DNA of 64,000 bases from Thalassolituus alkanivorans (lineage in GTDB: Bacteria; Pseudomonadota; Gammaproteobacteria; Pseudomonadales; Oceanobacteraceae). The translations under genes and the position numbers were made by a program. The stretch is taken from NCBI RefSeq assembly GCF_020447205.1, contig NZ_JAJAEL010000049.1:353355-417354 (forward strand), read 5' to 3'. Each line of letters begins with the position of its first letter. Position 1 is the stretch's first letter. Below the pieces are notes generated by a model. It saw only the letters and a list, made by a program, of their open reading frames with translations, searched no databases and was not told where the DNA came from. Shown here piece by piece: positions 9,578-18,258 of the stretch.

Positions 9578-10267
9578 ATGGGCACGCGGCGCCTGTTGCT
9601 GGCTGGCGGTACCGGGCTGATTGGCCGTGCCTTGCTGGACAATCTGTTGCTGACGGATTGGGTCGGGCACATATTGCTGCCTGTGCGTCAGTCACAACAA
9701 TGGTGTGCTGCATATCCGCAACTGGCGGCAGATAAACGCATTCAGGTGCTGACTTACGACGAACTGTTTGCCAGCCAGCAGCCCGTTGATCTGATGTTCT
9801 GCGCGCTGGGTACGACCCAGACCAAGGCAGGTAAGGCCGGATTGCGTCAGGTGGATTATCAGCTGGTTGTCGATTGTGCGTCCTGGGCTAAACAGCAGGG
9901 CGCTGAACTGGTGTCGGTGGTTAGTGCGCTGGGCGCCAACCGCCGTTCGCCATTTTTCTATAACCGCGTCAAAGGCGATATGGAGCAGGCGCTGGAGCAG
10001 ATGAATCTGCCCCGGCTGCAGATCTGGCAGCCATCACTGTTGCTGGGCGAGCGCGACGATTTTCGTCTGGCTGAACACCTGAGTGGCTGGATATTACGCC
10101 TGCCGCTGCTTGGTAATGTGCAGGCGCTGGCGGGTGAGCGTATTGCCCGCGCTATGATTGCGGCGGCTGCTTCAGCCTCTGAACTTGGCTCTGAGTCTGA
10201 ACCTGAATCTGGCTCCGAATCATCCGTTATGCGCTATCGCGTGCGTGACATTAAACGTCTGGCCTGA
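9578..10267 (+). CDS. NAD(P)-binding Rossmann-fold protein (HTATIP2/YbjT-like)
   Basis: 229 residues from ATG 9578; a TTG at 9554 is open but overlaps the hydrolase gene. The dinucleotide motif GGTGLIGR starts at residue 10, followed by DLMFCALGTTQTKAG and VVSALGANRRSPFFYNRVKG, the blocks typical of HTATIP2-like atypical short-chain dehydrogenases. Near the C-terminus lies a low-complexity Ser/Glu stretch (SELGSESEPESGSESS) before a final basic strand. It is the last gene of the ppsA operon. The substrate is not known. Confidence 0.85.
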   Translation: MGTRRLLLAGGTGLIGRALLDNLLLTDWVGHILLPVRQSQQWCAAYPQLAADKRIQVLTYDELFASQQPVDLMFCALGTTQTKAGKAGLRQVDYQLVVDCASWAKQQGAELVSVVSALGANRRSPFFYNRVKGDMEQALEQMNLPRLQIWQPSLLLGERDDFRLAEHLSGWILRLPLLGNVQALAGERIARAMIAAAASASELGSESEPESGSESSVMRYRVRDIKRLA

Positions 10268-10331
10268 GCCTGAATAGGCTTAGGCAGACAACAGAATTTT
10301 ATTATCCTCCATCACAAGTAAGGACAAAGAA

Positions 10332-10823
10332 ATGACTCAGTACGTAACTCCGGATCTGTGCGATGCCTACCCTGAGCTGATTCAGGTGGTTGAGCCAATG
10401 TTCAACAACTACGGTGGCAACGAGTCTTTTGGTGGCGAAATCGTTACCGTTAAGTGCTTTGAAGATAACTCCAAAGTAAAAGAGCTGGTTGATACCGACG
10501 GCAAAGGCAAAGTGATGGTTGTGGACGGCGGCGCCTCCATGCGTCACGCGCTGCTGGGCGATATGCTGGCTGAAAAAGCGGCGAAAAACGGTTGGGAAGG
10601 CATCATCGTTTACGGTTGCATCCGTGACGTCGACGTTATCATGCAGACCGATCTGGGCGTTCAGGCGCTGGCGACTCACCCACTGAAAACCGACAAGCGC
10701 GGCCTGGGTGATGTGAACGTTACCGTTAAATTCGGTGGTGTTGAATTTGTACCGGGTCACTTCGTGTACGCCGACAACAACGGCATCATCGTGTCTCCTC
10801 AGGCGCTGAGCATGCCGGAGTAA
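10332..10823 (+). CDS. rraA: Ribonuclease E activity regulator RraA
   Basis: 163 residues, the usual length. RraA binds RNase E and dampens mRNA decay; the fold is related to HMG aldolases. The blocks [30 protein letters not shown] and [13 protein letters not shown] are the signature of the family. An AAGGA lies ahead of ATG 10332. It stands alone between the ppsA operon and a rho-independent terminator. Its likely partner, rne, is at 22.5-25.7 kb. Confidence 0.95.
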   Translation: MTQYVTPDLCDAYPELIQVVEPMFNNYGGNESFGGEIVTVKCFEDNSKVKELVDTDGKGKVMVVDGGASMRHALLGDMLAEKAAKNGWEGIIVYGCIRDVDVIMQTDLGVQALATHPLKTDKRGLGDVNVTVKFGGVEFVPGHFVYADNNGIIVSPQALSMPE

Positions 10824-10874
10824 GACGCTGAACATGCCGGAATAAGGCGGCCTCACGCGCATCTGAGAGCGAAC

Positions 10875-10904
10875 AAAAAAGCCGGCATTGCGCCGGCTTT
10901 TTTG
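10875..10904 (+). terminator. Rho-independent terminator after rraA
   Basis: Stem AAGCCGGC / GCCGGCTT around a 4-5 base loop, with A and T runs on both sides, so it can act for rraA and for the convergent FAD-oxidoreductase gene. Confidence 0.85.
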
Positions 10905-10927
10905 TGTCTGGGATTTGCTGTGGTCAG

Positions 10928-12211
10928 CTACCAGGCGCGTGAACTGCCAATCAGGTGCGCTACGCGCAGAGAGCTTTCAACGGCACCGTCGAGCAACGGA
11001 ATGCCATCGCACAGATAAGAGCCGGTCAGCAGAATACGCTGGCTGGCGTCCTGGCGGCGCAGCTCGCGTACCGCCTGACGGCTCTGCAGGGTAACCAGTG
11101 GCCGGCTGAAAGTAACATCGGCGAGCACACTTGACGGATTGGCCGCACGCAGCGGGTTCCACACCTGCAGAATGGCCGGGCCGTTGCGCAGATGACCAAT
11201 GGCTTTGGCCAGATCGACGGTGGCTTCCGGGCGGTTTTCGTCACCCGGTAAGAAATAACTGACCGGCGCCAGCGGCATCAGGCTGGCGGGCAGCAGTGAA
11301 GTATCGGTGTGCAGCTGCATGCGTGATTCAACCACCGGGATCTGCTGCAGTTGCTGGCAGCGTGGCTGGGCGCTGGGCAGCTTGCTGAGGATCTGGCTGG
11401 CGTGATGCGGCTGGGTGGCAATAACCACGCGGTCAAACACAGCGGTTTGTGCGCCGCTGCAGACGCGCACGCCGTGATTGTCTTCTTCTATATGGTCAAT
11501 GGCCGTTGCGGTACGCAGGCTGACGTTGCTTTCCAGCAGGTGTGCGACCACCTCATCAACTCCGCCACTGGCGCGCATCAGGCCGTCTTTCATTACACCG
11601 CAGGTCAGGTAGTTGATCAGAATGTCCGCCGGGTAGGCCAGTACGTCGTCGTAGTCACAGGTGCACACGGTCGCCAGTGCCGGCAGCAATATCTGGCGGC
11701 AGTAATCGTTGTCGAGGCTGTGCTGCTGCAGAAAACTACCGAAGCTCTGCTGATCCGTATCCGGACTGTGTTTATGTTGCTGCAGCGTGTTGAACAGGTT
11801 GAGGTGCTGGGCGAGCAATGGGCCGTTCAGCAACTTGGGGAAGCTCAGGCTGCGCTTGCCCAGCTGCAGGTTGCCGTAATGAAAAAACAGGCGGTTATCG
11901 GCATCGGCATAAGCGGCGGCATGGTCGGTGGTTTCAGTACGCACGCCGGCATCGCGGTACAGGCGCAGCAGGCTGGGATAGTACGCCGGAGTGAAAACCC
12001 GCAGAGGAATATCAATGGATGTGCTTTTGTCAGCCCAGGGAATGTCTACGCTGTAGATGCCCATACCCGGCTTCGCGGCGCGTTCATAGAGCGTGACGTC
12101 GTGGTTGCGACTCAGCAGCCAGGCGGCGCTCAGGCCGGCAATGCCGGAGCCAATAATGGCGATACGCTGGCGATTAATGGGAGTGGATGGAGCGGCGGGT
12201 TGGGCAGGCAT
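10928..12211 (-). CDS. FAD-dependent oxidoreductase, amine-oxidase superfamily
   Basis: 427 residues. The FAD-binding motif RIAIIGSGIAGLSAAWLL (GSGIAG at 21-26) ends in the acidic residue of LYER (Glu43), and the C-terminal FAD closing strand is RILLTGSYLCDGIPLLDGAVESS. The body (YPSLLRLYRDAGVRTE, CDYDDVLAYPA) resembles the NAD(P)-binding amine-oxidase-like proteins often found near lipid-modification genes. No signal peptide and no partner genes here. Substrate unknown. It is divergent from the gntR regulator of the propionate operon with 192 bp between them. Confidence 0.85.
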   Translation of the reverse strand: MPAQPAAPSTPINRQRIAIIGSGIAGLSAAWLLSRNHDVTLYERAAKPGMGIYSVDIPWADKSTSIDIPLRVFTPAYYPSLLRLYRDAGVRTETTDHAAAYADADNRLFFHYGNLQLGKRSLSFPKLLNGPLLAQHLNLFNTLQQHKHSPDTDQQSFGSFLQQHSLDNDYCRQILLPALATVCTCDYDDVLAYPADILINYLTCGVMKDGLMRASGGVDEVVAHLLESNVSLRTATAIDHIEEDNHGVRVCSGAQTAVFDRVVIATQPHHASQILSKLPSAQPRCQQLQQIPVVESRMQLHTDTSLLPASLMPLAPVSYFLPGDENRPEATVDLAKAIGHLRNGPAILQVWNPLRAANPSSVLADVTFSRPLVTLQSRQAVRELRRQDASQRILLTGSYLCDGIPLLDGAVESSLRVAHLIGSSRAW

Positions 12212-12313
12212 GAAGGCACTTTCCTGTGAAATCTGCGCCGAGGTTAGCGCAAAGCCTGGGCAGATCCCAGAGTTTGCGCTGTCAACTTTGCTGTTTTATT
12301 GGCTGCCCTCGAT

Positions 12314-12327
12314 GATTGTATACAATC
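12314..12327. promoter_or_regulatory. GntR-type operator (perfect 14-bp palindrome)
   Basis: GATTGTATACAATC is a perfect palindrome with core TTGTATACAA, the kind of site bound by FCD-class GntR regulators. It lies about 80 bp before the gntR start. A second, near-perfect copy follows at 12389-12398. Confidence 0.6.
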
Positions 12328-12388
12328 TTAGTCTTAATTCGCTTGAAATATGATTTTATCGGCGTAACCTAGCCAAACTTAAAGAGTA

Positions 12389-12398
12389 TTGTAGACAA
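12389..12398. promoter_or_regulatory. Second GntR-type operator half-match
   Basis: TTGTAGACAA differs at one base from the core of the palindrome at 12314-12327 and lies six bases before ATG 12404's codon pair, where bound protein would block the start of transcription or translation. Confidence 0.45.
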
Positions 12399-12403
12399 AG
12401 CTG

Positions 12404-13072
12404 ATGAATGATAACCAAACGCTGGCCGACAAAGTGTTCGCGGAACTGACTACCGCCATTGTGCGTGGTGAGTTGCGTCCGGGCACCAAATTGTCGGAGC
12501 AGACCCTGGTTGAGCGTTATGGTGGCAGTCGCGCGCCGATGCGCGAAGCCATTCAGAAGCTTGAAGCCCGTCATCTGGTGGTGCGTATTCCCCATGCCGG
12601 TGCCCGCGTGGTATCGCTGAGTCTGGCTGAGCTGCGGGATATCTACGAAGTGCGTCTTGAGCTGGAAAGCATGGCCTGCCGTCTGGCAGCACTGCGCATG
12701 AGCGATGACGAGATTCAGGAGCTGTACGGCCTGCTGCAGGAGCATGAAGCCTCCATTGCGGCTGAGCAGGGGCAGGCCTATTACCAGAAAGCCGGTGATC
12801 TCGATTTTCATTACCGCATCATCAAAGGCAGTCAGAATCACCGTTTACATCAGATGCTGTGCGGCGAGCTGTACCACATCGTGCGTATGTACCGCTACCA
12901 GACCAGTACCAGCGCCAAGCGCCCGCTGCAGGCACTGCAGGAACACCAACGAATTGTTGAAGCTATCTCGGCGCGTGATGCCGAGCTGGCTGAATTACTG
13001 ATGCGACGTCATATCCAGGCATCGCTGACCAATCTGGAAAATCGATTAGCTGAAGAGGAGGGTCACTCATGA
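12404..13072 (+). CDS. GntR/FCD transcriptional regulator of the propionate operon
   Basis: 222 residues. An N-terminal winged helix (about 8-72, with [30 protein letters not shown]) is followed by an all-helical FCD ligand domain (about 80-210, with His residues in [17 protein letters not shown] that bind metal in this class). It is the first gene of the cluster and overlaps prpB by the ATGA of 13069-13072, so it is an operon member as in Pseudomonas and Shewanella. TTGT-ACAA palindromes just upstream point to autoregulation, presumably relieved by 2-methylcitrate or a related intermediate (inference). Confidence 0.92.
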   Translation: MNDNQTLADKVFAELTTAIVRGELRPGTKLSEQTLVERYGGSRAPMREAIQKLEARHLVVRIPHAGARVVSLSLAELRDIYEVRLELESMACRLAALRMSDDEIQELYGLLQEHEASIAAEQGQAYYQKAGDLDFHYRIIKGSQNHRLHQMLCGELYHIVRMYRYQTSTSAKRPLQALQEHQRIVEAISARDAELAELLMRRHIQASLTNLENRLAEEEGHS

Positions 13073-13947
13073 CTCCAGGTCAGAAATTCCGTAAAGCACT
13101 GGCGGATAACAAACCGCTGCAAATTGTCGGCACCATTAACGCTTACGCGGCGATGATGGCGGAGCGTATTGGTCATCAGGCCATTTATCTGTCGGGTGGC
13201 GGTGTGGCAAACGCCTCTTACGGTCTGCCGGATCTGGGTATGACCTCGCTCAATGACGTGGTGGAAGACGTGCGTCGCATCACCTCCGCCAGCAGTCTGC
13301 CATTACTGGTGGATATCGACACCGGCTGGGGCGGTGCGTTTAACATTGCCCGTACCATCCAGCAGATGGAAAAAGCCGGCGCCGCAGCCGTGCATATTGA
13401 AGATCAGGTGATGCAGAAGCGCTGTGGTCACCGTCCGAACAAAGAAATCGTCTCTCAGGCAGAAATGGTTGACCGTATCAAAGCCTGTGTCGATGCCCGT
13501 AACGACGACAGCTTCTTTATCATGGCCCGTACCGATGCGTTCGCGCAGGAAGGTCTGGATGCTGCCATCGAGCGCGCTCAGGCCTGTGTAGCCGCTGGTG
13601 CCGACGGTATTTTCGCCGAAGCAATCAAAACCGAAGATGACTACCGTAAATTCTCTGCAGCATTGGATGTACCACTGCTGGCAAATATCACCGAATTTGG
13701 CCAGACCGAACTGTGGAACCGTGAACAGCTGGGTGAGTGGGGCGCGGCCATGGTGCTGTACCCGCTGAGCGCTTTCCGTGCGATGAACAAAGCCGCAGAA
13801 ACCGTGTATAAAAGCATCCTGGCAGAGGGTGACCAGCGCAAGGTGGTCGACATCATGCAGACTCGTATGGAGCTGTACGATTACCTGAACTACCACGATT
13901 TTGAGCAGAAGCTGGATGCGCTGTTTGCGGAAGGCAAAAACAAATAA
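13069..13947 (+). CDS. prpB: 2-methylisocitrate lyase
   Basis: Cleaves 2-methylisocitrate to pyruvate and succinate, the last step of the methylcitrate cycle. 292 residues. The isocitrate-lyase superfamily signature KRCGH is at 117-121 and the metal/substrate block VDIDTGWGG at 81-89. The start overlaps the gntR stop (ATGA). Pyruvate from this step can feed PEP synthase encoded at 6.2 kb. Confidence 0.97.
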   Translation: MTPGQKFRKALADNKPLQIVGTINAYAAMMAERIGHQAIYLSGGGVANASYGLPDLGMTSLNDVVEDVRRITSASSLPLLVDIDTGWGGAFNIARTIQQMEKAGAAAVHIEDQVMQKRCGHRPNKEIVSQAEMVDRIKACVDARNDDSFFIMARTDAFAQEGLDAAIERAQACVAAGADGIFAEAIKTEDDYRKFSAALDVPLLANITEFGQTELWNREQLGEWGAAMVLYPLSAFRAMNKAAETVYKSILAEGDQRKVVDIMQTRMELYDYLNYHDFEQKLDALFAEGKNK

Positions 13948-14070
13948 GTGTTTGGCCGTTAGCGCAAACCGATAATTTTAAAATTTTCACTAAGAAAAAG
14001 AGCGTGGCGAGGTTGCCGGAATGGCCAGCAAGGCCTCCGGTAACATGGCCGGCTCTGACAGGAGAATGTA

Positions 14071-15201
14071 ATGGCAGCAGCAAAACAACTCAGTGGTGCC
14101 GGCCTGCGTGGTCAGGTTGCCGGTAAAACCGCACTGTCGACCGTGGGTAAATCCGGTTCTGGTCTGACTTACCGTGGCTATGACGTAAAAGATCTGGCCG
14201 CACAGTGTGAATTTGAAGAAGTGGCGTACCTGATTCTGAAAGGCAAGCTGCCGAATCAGGCTGAGCTGGACGCCTACAAAGCCAAGCTGAAATCCATGCG
14301 CGCTCTGCCGCAGGCATTAAAAGAAGTACTGGAACGTATTCCGGCTTCAGCGCACCCGATGGACGTGATGCGTACCGGTTGCTCCATGCTGGGCAATCTC
14401 GAAACCGAAGAAAGCTTTGATCAGCAGCAGGATGCCACCGACCGTATGCTGGCGCTGTTCCCGGGCATGATCAACTACTGGTACAACTTCAGCCATAACA
14501 ATGGCAAACGTATCGAGGTTGAAACCGCTGCAGATTCTATCGCTGAGCAGTTCCTGTGGACTCTGCATGGCGAAAAGCCTTCTGAACTGCACACTCAGGT
14601 GATGCACGCGTCATTAACGCTGTATGCCGAGCACGAATTTAACGCTTCTACCTTTACCGCCCGTGTGTGTGCTTCCACCCTGAGTGATATGCACTCCTGT
14701 GTAACCGGTGCCATTGGTTCCCTGCGTGGCCCGCTGCACGGCGGCGCCAACGAAGCAGCGATGGAGCTGATTGAAGGTATGAACGATCCGGAAGATGCTG
14801 AGCAAAAACTGCTGGGTATGCTGGAACGCAAAGAAAAAATCATGGGCTTTGGCCACGCGATTTACTCTGAATCTGATCCGCGTAATGCCGTGATTAAAGA
14901 ATGGTCTGAAAAGCTGGCCAAGGCGAACGGTGATACCTCGCTGTACGATATTTCCGTACGTTGTGAAGCCGTTATGTGGCGCGAGAAGAAACTGTTCTGT
15001 AATGCCGATTTCTTCCACGCCTCGGCGTACAACTACATGGGCATTCCAACCAAGCTGTTCACCCCGATTTTCGTATGCTCCCGCCTGACCGGCTGGGCAG
15101 CGCACGTGATGGAGCAGCGCGCCGACAACCGCATTATCCGCCCAAGCGCGGAATATACCGGTGAAGAGTTCCGCCCGGTACCGGCGATTGCCCAGCGTTA
15201 A
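14071..15201 (+). CDS. prpC: 2-methylcitrate synthase
   Basis: Condenses propionyl-CoA with oxaloacetate. 376 residues, citrate-synthase fold. Catalytic residues are visible as His223 (GPLHGGANEA), His262 (GFGHAIY) and Asp313 (NADFF). The short length and N-terminus (AGKTALSTVGKSGSGLTYRGYD) fit the prpC/citrate-synthase type II small form rather than housekeeping gltA. A strong ribosome site (ACAGGAGAATGTA) precedes ATG 14071. A MITE begins seven bases after its stop codon. Confidence 0.97.
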   Translation: MAAAKQLSGAGLRGQVAGKTALSTVGKSGSGLTYRGYDVKDLAAQCEFEEVAYLILKGKLPNQAELDAYKAKLKSMRALPQALKEVLERIPASAHPMDVMRTGCSMLGNLETEESFDQQQDATDRMLALFPGMINYWYNFSHNNGKRIEVETAADSIAEQFLWTLHGEKPSELHTQVMHASLTLYAEHEFNASTFTARVCASTLSDMHSCVTGAIGSLRGPLHGGANEAAMELIEGMNDPEDAEQKLLGMLERKEKIMGFGHAIYSESDPRNAVIKEWSEKLAKANGDTSLYDISVRCEAVMWREKKLFCNADFFHASAYNYMGIPTKLFTPIFVCSRLTGWAAHVMEQRADNRIIRPSAEYTGEEFRPVPAIAQR

Positions 15202-15208
15202 GAATCCA

Positions 15209-15472
15209 GGGCCTGTCGACACTAAGTGAATCAGGCCTGCTGAGAACCAGTTTTTCTCAGAACGAGGAGAGAGGAGTGATATTAGCGGGCTAAATGAATG
15301 ACGAACGACGACGTTAATGGGGAAAACTGGCCTCAGCCCGAAGGGTTATGGCTAAAAATCCCTCATCCTGCGTTGCTGTTCGTTCGCTTAACCCGTTAGG
15401 CCACACTCTCAGCGCCTTGCCTGAGAAATTTTTAACCAATAACAGGCCTGTTTAATTAGTGTCGACAGGCCC
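15209..15472. mobile_element. MITE-like element, copy A (264 bp), inside the prp operon
   Basis: Non-coding element bounded by inverted repeats GGGCCTGTCGACACTAA at both ends, with an imperfect extension to about 31 bp (…AACAGGCCTG at the right end). A second copy, in the opposite orientation, is at 48282-48611. The two share nearly identical interiors (for example GATATTAGCGGGCTAAATGA and CTGGCCTCAGCCCGAAGGG). Copy A lacks about 65 bp that copy B has near GTTAGGCCACACTC. It carries no transposase, so it would need one supplied in trans. Flanks are CCA and TGG, extending the inverted repeat but giving no clear target duplication. Confidence 0.8.
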
Positions 15473-15478
15473 TGGTAT

Positions 15479-15507
15479 GAACTGCCTGCGGGCAGTTCGG
15501 CTTTTTT
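15479..15507 (+). terminator. Terminator-like hairpin abutting the acnD start
   Basis: GAACTGCC-TGCG-GGCAGTTC, a perfect 8-bp stem, followed by GGCTTTTTT, ends 13 bases before the acnD ATG at 15521. It can act as an intrinsic terminator or attenuator between prpC and acnD. Confidence 0.7.
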
Positions 15508-15520
15508 GAGAGAACACCCC

Positions 15521-18118
15521 ATGAACACCGAATTCCGTAAACCACTGGCCGGCACCGCACTGGAGTACTTTGATACCCGTGCCGCGGTCGATGCTATTAA
15601 ACCTGGCAGCTATGACGGCCTGCCATATACCTCCCGTATTCTGGCCGAACAGCTGGTGCGCCGCTGTGAGCCTGAACTGCTGACCGATGCCCTGACGCAG
15701 CTGATCGAGCGTAAGCGTGATCTGGATTTTCCGTGGTATCCGGCGCGTGTGGTATGTCACGACATTCTCGGTCAGACCGCTCTGGTCGATCTGGCTGGTC
15801 TGCGTGATGCCATCGCTGAAAAGGGCGGTGATCCGTCCAAAGTCAATCCGGTGGTGCAGACTCAGCTGATCGTTGACCACTCGCTGGCGGTTGAATGCGG
15901 CGGTTTTGATCCGGATGCCTTCGCCAAAAACCGCGAGATCGAAGAGCGCCGTAACGAAGACCGTTTCCACTTTATTAACTGGACCAAGACCGCATTCGAC
16001 AACGTGGATGTGATTCCGGCAGGTAACGGCATCATGCACCAGATCAACCTGGAGAAAATGTCGCCGGTGGTTCAGGCGCGCAATGGTGTAGCCTATCCGG
16101 ATACCTGTGTCGGCACCGACTCCCACACCCCGCACGTCGATGCGCTGGGTGTTATTTCTGTTGGTGTGGGTGGTCTGGAAGCCGAAACCGTGATGCTTGG
16201 CCTGCCATCCATGATGCGTCTGCCGGATATTGTTGGTGTTGAGCTGAAGGGCAAACGCCAGCCTGGCATTACCGCCACCGATATCGTGCTGGCATTGACC
16301 GAGTTCCTGCGTAAAGAGCGCGTGGTGGGTGCTTATGTGGAATTCTTCGGTGAAGGTGCGTCCAGTCTGACCATCGGTGACCGGGCAACCATTTCCAATA
16401 TGACACCGGAGTACGGTGCGACCGCAGCGATGTTCTACATCGATGAGCAAACCATCGACTACCTGAAACTGACCGGCCGTGAGCCTGAGCAGGTGGCCTT
16501 AGTAGAACAGTACGCTAAAGAAACCGGTCTGTGGGCCGATGCGCTGAAAACCGCGCAATACGAACGTGTACTGAGCTTCGACCTGTCGGCTGTCGGCCGT
16601 AATATGGCAGGCCCGTCTAACCCGCATGCCCGTGTATCAACGGCTGACCTGGCCGCCAAAGGTATTGCCGGTAATCTGGATGCGGCCAAAGCACAGGAAG
16701 CCGAAGGTCTGATGCCGGATGGTGCGGTCATCATCGCCGCCATTACTTCCTGTACCAATACTTCTAACCCGCGCAACGTGGTCGCCGCCGGTCTGCTGGC
16801 GAAAAAAGCCAACGAGCTGGGCCTGATCCGCAAGCCATGGGTGAAATCATCCTTCGCGCCGGGCTCCAAAGTGGCCGAGCTGTACCTGAAAGACTCCGGC
16901 CTGCTGCCGGAACTGGAAAAACTGGGCTTTGGTATTGTGGCTTTCGCCTGTACTACCTGTAACGGTATGTCCGGTGCGCTGGACCCTGTGATTCAGCAGG
17001 AAATCATCGATCGTGATCTGTATGCCACGGCGGTACTGTCCGGTAACCGCAACTTCGATGGCCGTATTCACCCGTACGCCAAGCAGGCGTTCCTGGCATC
17101 GCCACCACTGGTCGTGGCCTACGCCATCGCCGGTACTATTCGTTTTGATATTGAAAAGGATGTGCTTGCGGTCGTTGATGGTAAAGAAATCCGCCTGAAG
17201 GATATCTGGCCATCGGATGAAGAAATCGACGCCATCGTTAAAGAAAGCGTGAAGCCGGAGCAGTTCCGTCAGATCTACATTCCGATGTTTGATCTGGGTG
17301 CCAAAGAGAAGGCCATCAGCCCTCTGTACGACTGGCGTCCGATGAGCACCTATATCCGCCGTCCACCTTACTGGGAAGGCGCTCTGGCCGGTGAGCGTAC
17401 ACTGAAAGGCATGCGCCCTCTGGCTGTGCTGCCGGACAACATCACCACCGACCACCTGTCGCCATCCAACGCCATCATGATGGACAGTGCGGCGGGTGAA
17501 TATCTGCACAAAATGGGTCTGCCGGAAGAGGACTTTAACTCTTACGCAACTCACCGTGGTGACCACCTGACGGCACAGCGTGCAACCTTCGCTAACCCGA
17601 AACTGCTGAACGAAATGGTGCTGGATGAAAACGGCAACGTGAAGCAGGGTTCTCTGGCGCGCGTAGAGCCGGAAGGTAAGGTGATGCGTATGTGGGAAGC
17701 GATTGAAACCTACATGAACCGCAAGCAGCCGCTGATCATCGTCGCCGGTGCCGACTACGGTCAGGGTTCTTCCCGTGACTGGGCTGCCAAAGGCGTGCGT
17801 CTGGCGGGTGTTGAGGCAATTGCTGCCGAAGGCTTCGAGCGTATTCACCGCACCAACCTGATCGGCATGGGCGTACTGCCGCTGGAATTCAAAGCCGGCA
17901 CCACGCGCAAGACTCTGGGCCTGGATGGTACTGAGACCTACGACGTGAAAGGCGATCTGAGCCCGCGTTGCGATCTGACACTGGTGATTACCCGTAAAGA
18001 TGGTGAAGTAGTTGAAGTACCGATGACCTGTCGTCTGGACACCGCCGCGGAAGTGGATGTGTACAGTGCCGGCGGGGTGTTGCAGAAGTTCGCTCAGGAC
18101 TTCCTGCAGGGCGAATAA
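15521..18118 (+). CDS. acnD: Fe/S-dependent 2-methylisocitrate dehydratase
   Basis: Aconitase-family enzyme that dehydrates 2-methylcitrate to 2-methyl-trans-aconitate, which PrpF isomerises. 865 residues. Cluster-ligand cysteines are Cys411 (SCTNTSNP) and Cys477/Cys480 (CTTCNG). The C-terminal swivel domain shows GADYGQGSSRDWAAKG. ATG 15521 gives the canonical start MNTEFRKPLAGTALEYFDTR; a TTG at 15506 falls in the T-run of the hairpin upstream. It replaces prpD, and pairing with prpF confirms the AcnD type over a housekeeping AcnA. Confidence 0.96.
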   Translation: MNTEFRKPLAGTALEYFDTRAAVDAIKPGSYDGLPYTSRILAEQLVRRCEPELLTDALTQLIERKRDLDFPWYPARVVCHDILGQTALVDLAGLRDAIAEKGGDPSKVNPVVQTQLIVDHSLAVECGGFDPDAFAKNREIEERRNEDRFHFINWTKTAFDNVDVIPAGNGIMHQINLEKMSPVVQARNGVAYPDTCVGTDSHTPHVDALGVISVGVGGLEAETVMLGLPSMMRLPDIVGVELKGKRQPGITATDIVLALTEFLRKERVVGAYVEFFGEGASSLTIGDRATISNMTPEYGATAAMFYIDEQTIDYLKLTGREPEQVALVEQYAKETGLWADALKTAQYERVLSFDLSAVGRNMAGPSNPHARVSTADLAAKGIAGNLDAAKAQEAEGLMPDGAVIIAAITSCTNTSNPRNVVAAGLLAKKANELGLIRKPWVKSSFAPGSKVAELYLKDSGLLPELEKLGFGIVAFACTTCNGMSGALDPVIQQEIIDRDLYATAVLSGNRNFDGRIHPYAKQAFLASPPLVVAYAIAGTIRFDIEKDVLAVVDGKEIRLKDIWPSDEEIDAIVKESVKPEQFRQIYIPMFDLGAKEKAISPLYDWRPMSTYIRRPPYWEGALAGERTLKGMRPLAVLPDNITTDHLSPSNAIMMDSAAGEYLHKMGLPEEDFNSYATHRGDHLTAQRATFANPKLLNEMVLDENGNVKQGSLARVEPEGKVMRMWEAIETYMNRKQPLIIVAGADYGQGSSRDWAAKGVRLAGVEAIAAEGFERIHRTNLIGMGVLPLEFKAGTTRKTLGLDGTETYDVKGDLSPRCDLTLVITRKDGEVVEVPMTCRLDTAAEVDVYSAGGVLQKFAQDFLQGE

Positions 18119-18147
18119 CGAAGCAGACTGCCTCGTTAACGCTTCCG

Positions 18148-18182
18148 AAACGCCGCAAAATATAGTTTTGCGGCGTTTTAAA
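18148..18182 (+). terminator. Rho-independent terminator after acnD
   Basis: AAACGCCGCAAAA-TATAG-TTTTGCGGCGTTT: a perfect 13-bp stem with a five-base loop, followed by TTTTA-type bases. It separates acnD from prpF, so prpF probably depends on read-through or its own promoter. Confidence 0.8.
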
Positions 18183-18195
18183 AAATCCAAAGTAG

Positions 18196-18212
18196 GGTGG
18201 GCACTGCCCACC
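18196..18212. repeat. Short palindrome GGTGGGC-ACT-GCCCACC
   Basis: A 7-bp perfect stem with a 3-base loop in the acnD-prpF gap, preceded by AAAGTAG and followed by TTTCTTTT. It resembles small dispersed REP-like palindromes of many gammaproteobacteria. I see no second copy in this window. Confidence 0.5.
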
Positions 18213-18258
18213 TTTCTTTTAAGGGCATCGACGTTTTCAGTAACGTCCTGAAAGAGAA

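Noticed and set aside
13948..14070. Terminator between prpB and prpC
   Set aside because: ATAATTTTAAAATTTTC is AT-rich and weak; no GC stem with a T-run.
16847..18211. 454-codon minus-strand frame opposite acnD
   Set aside because: Shadow of acnD, His/Thr/Gln-rich as expected from reverse reading of well-used codons.
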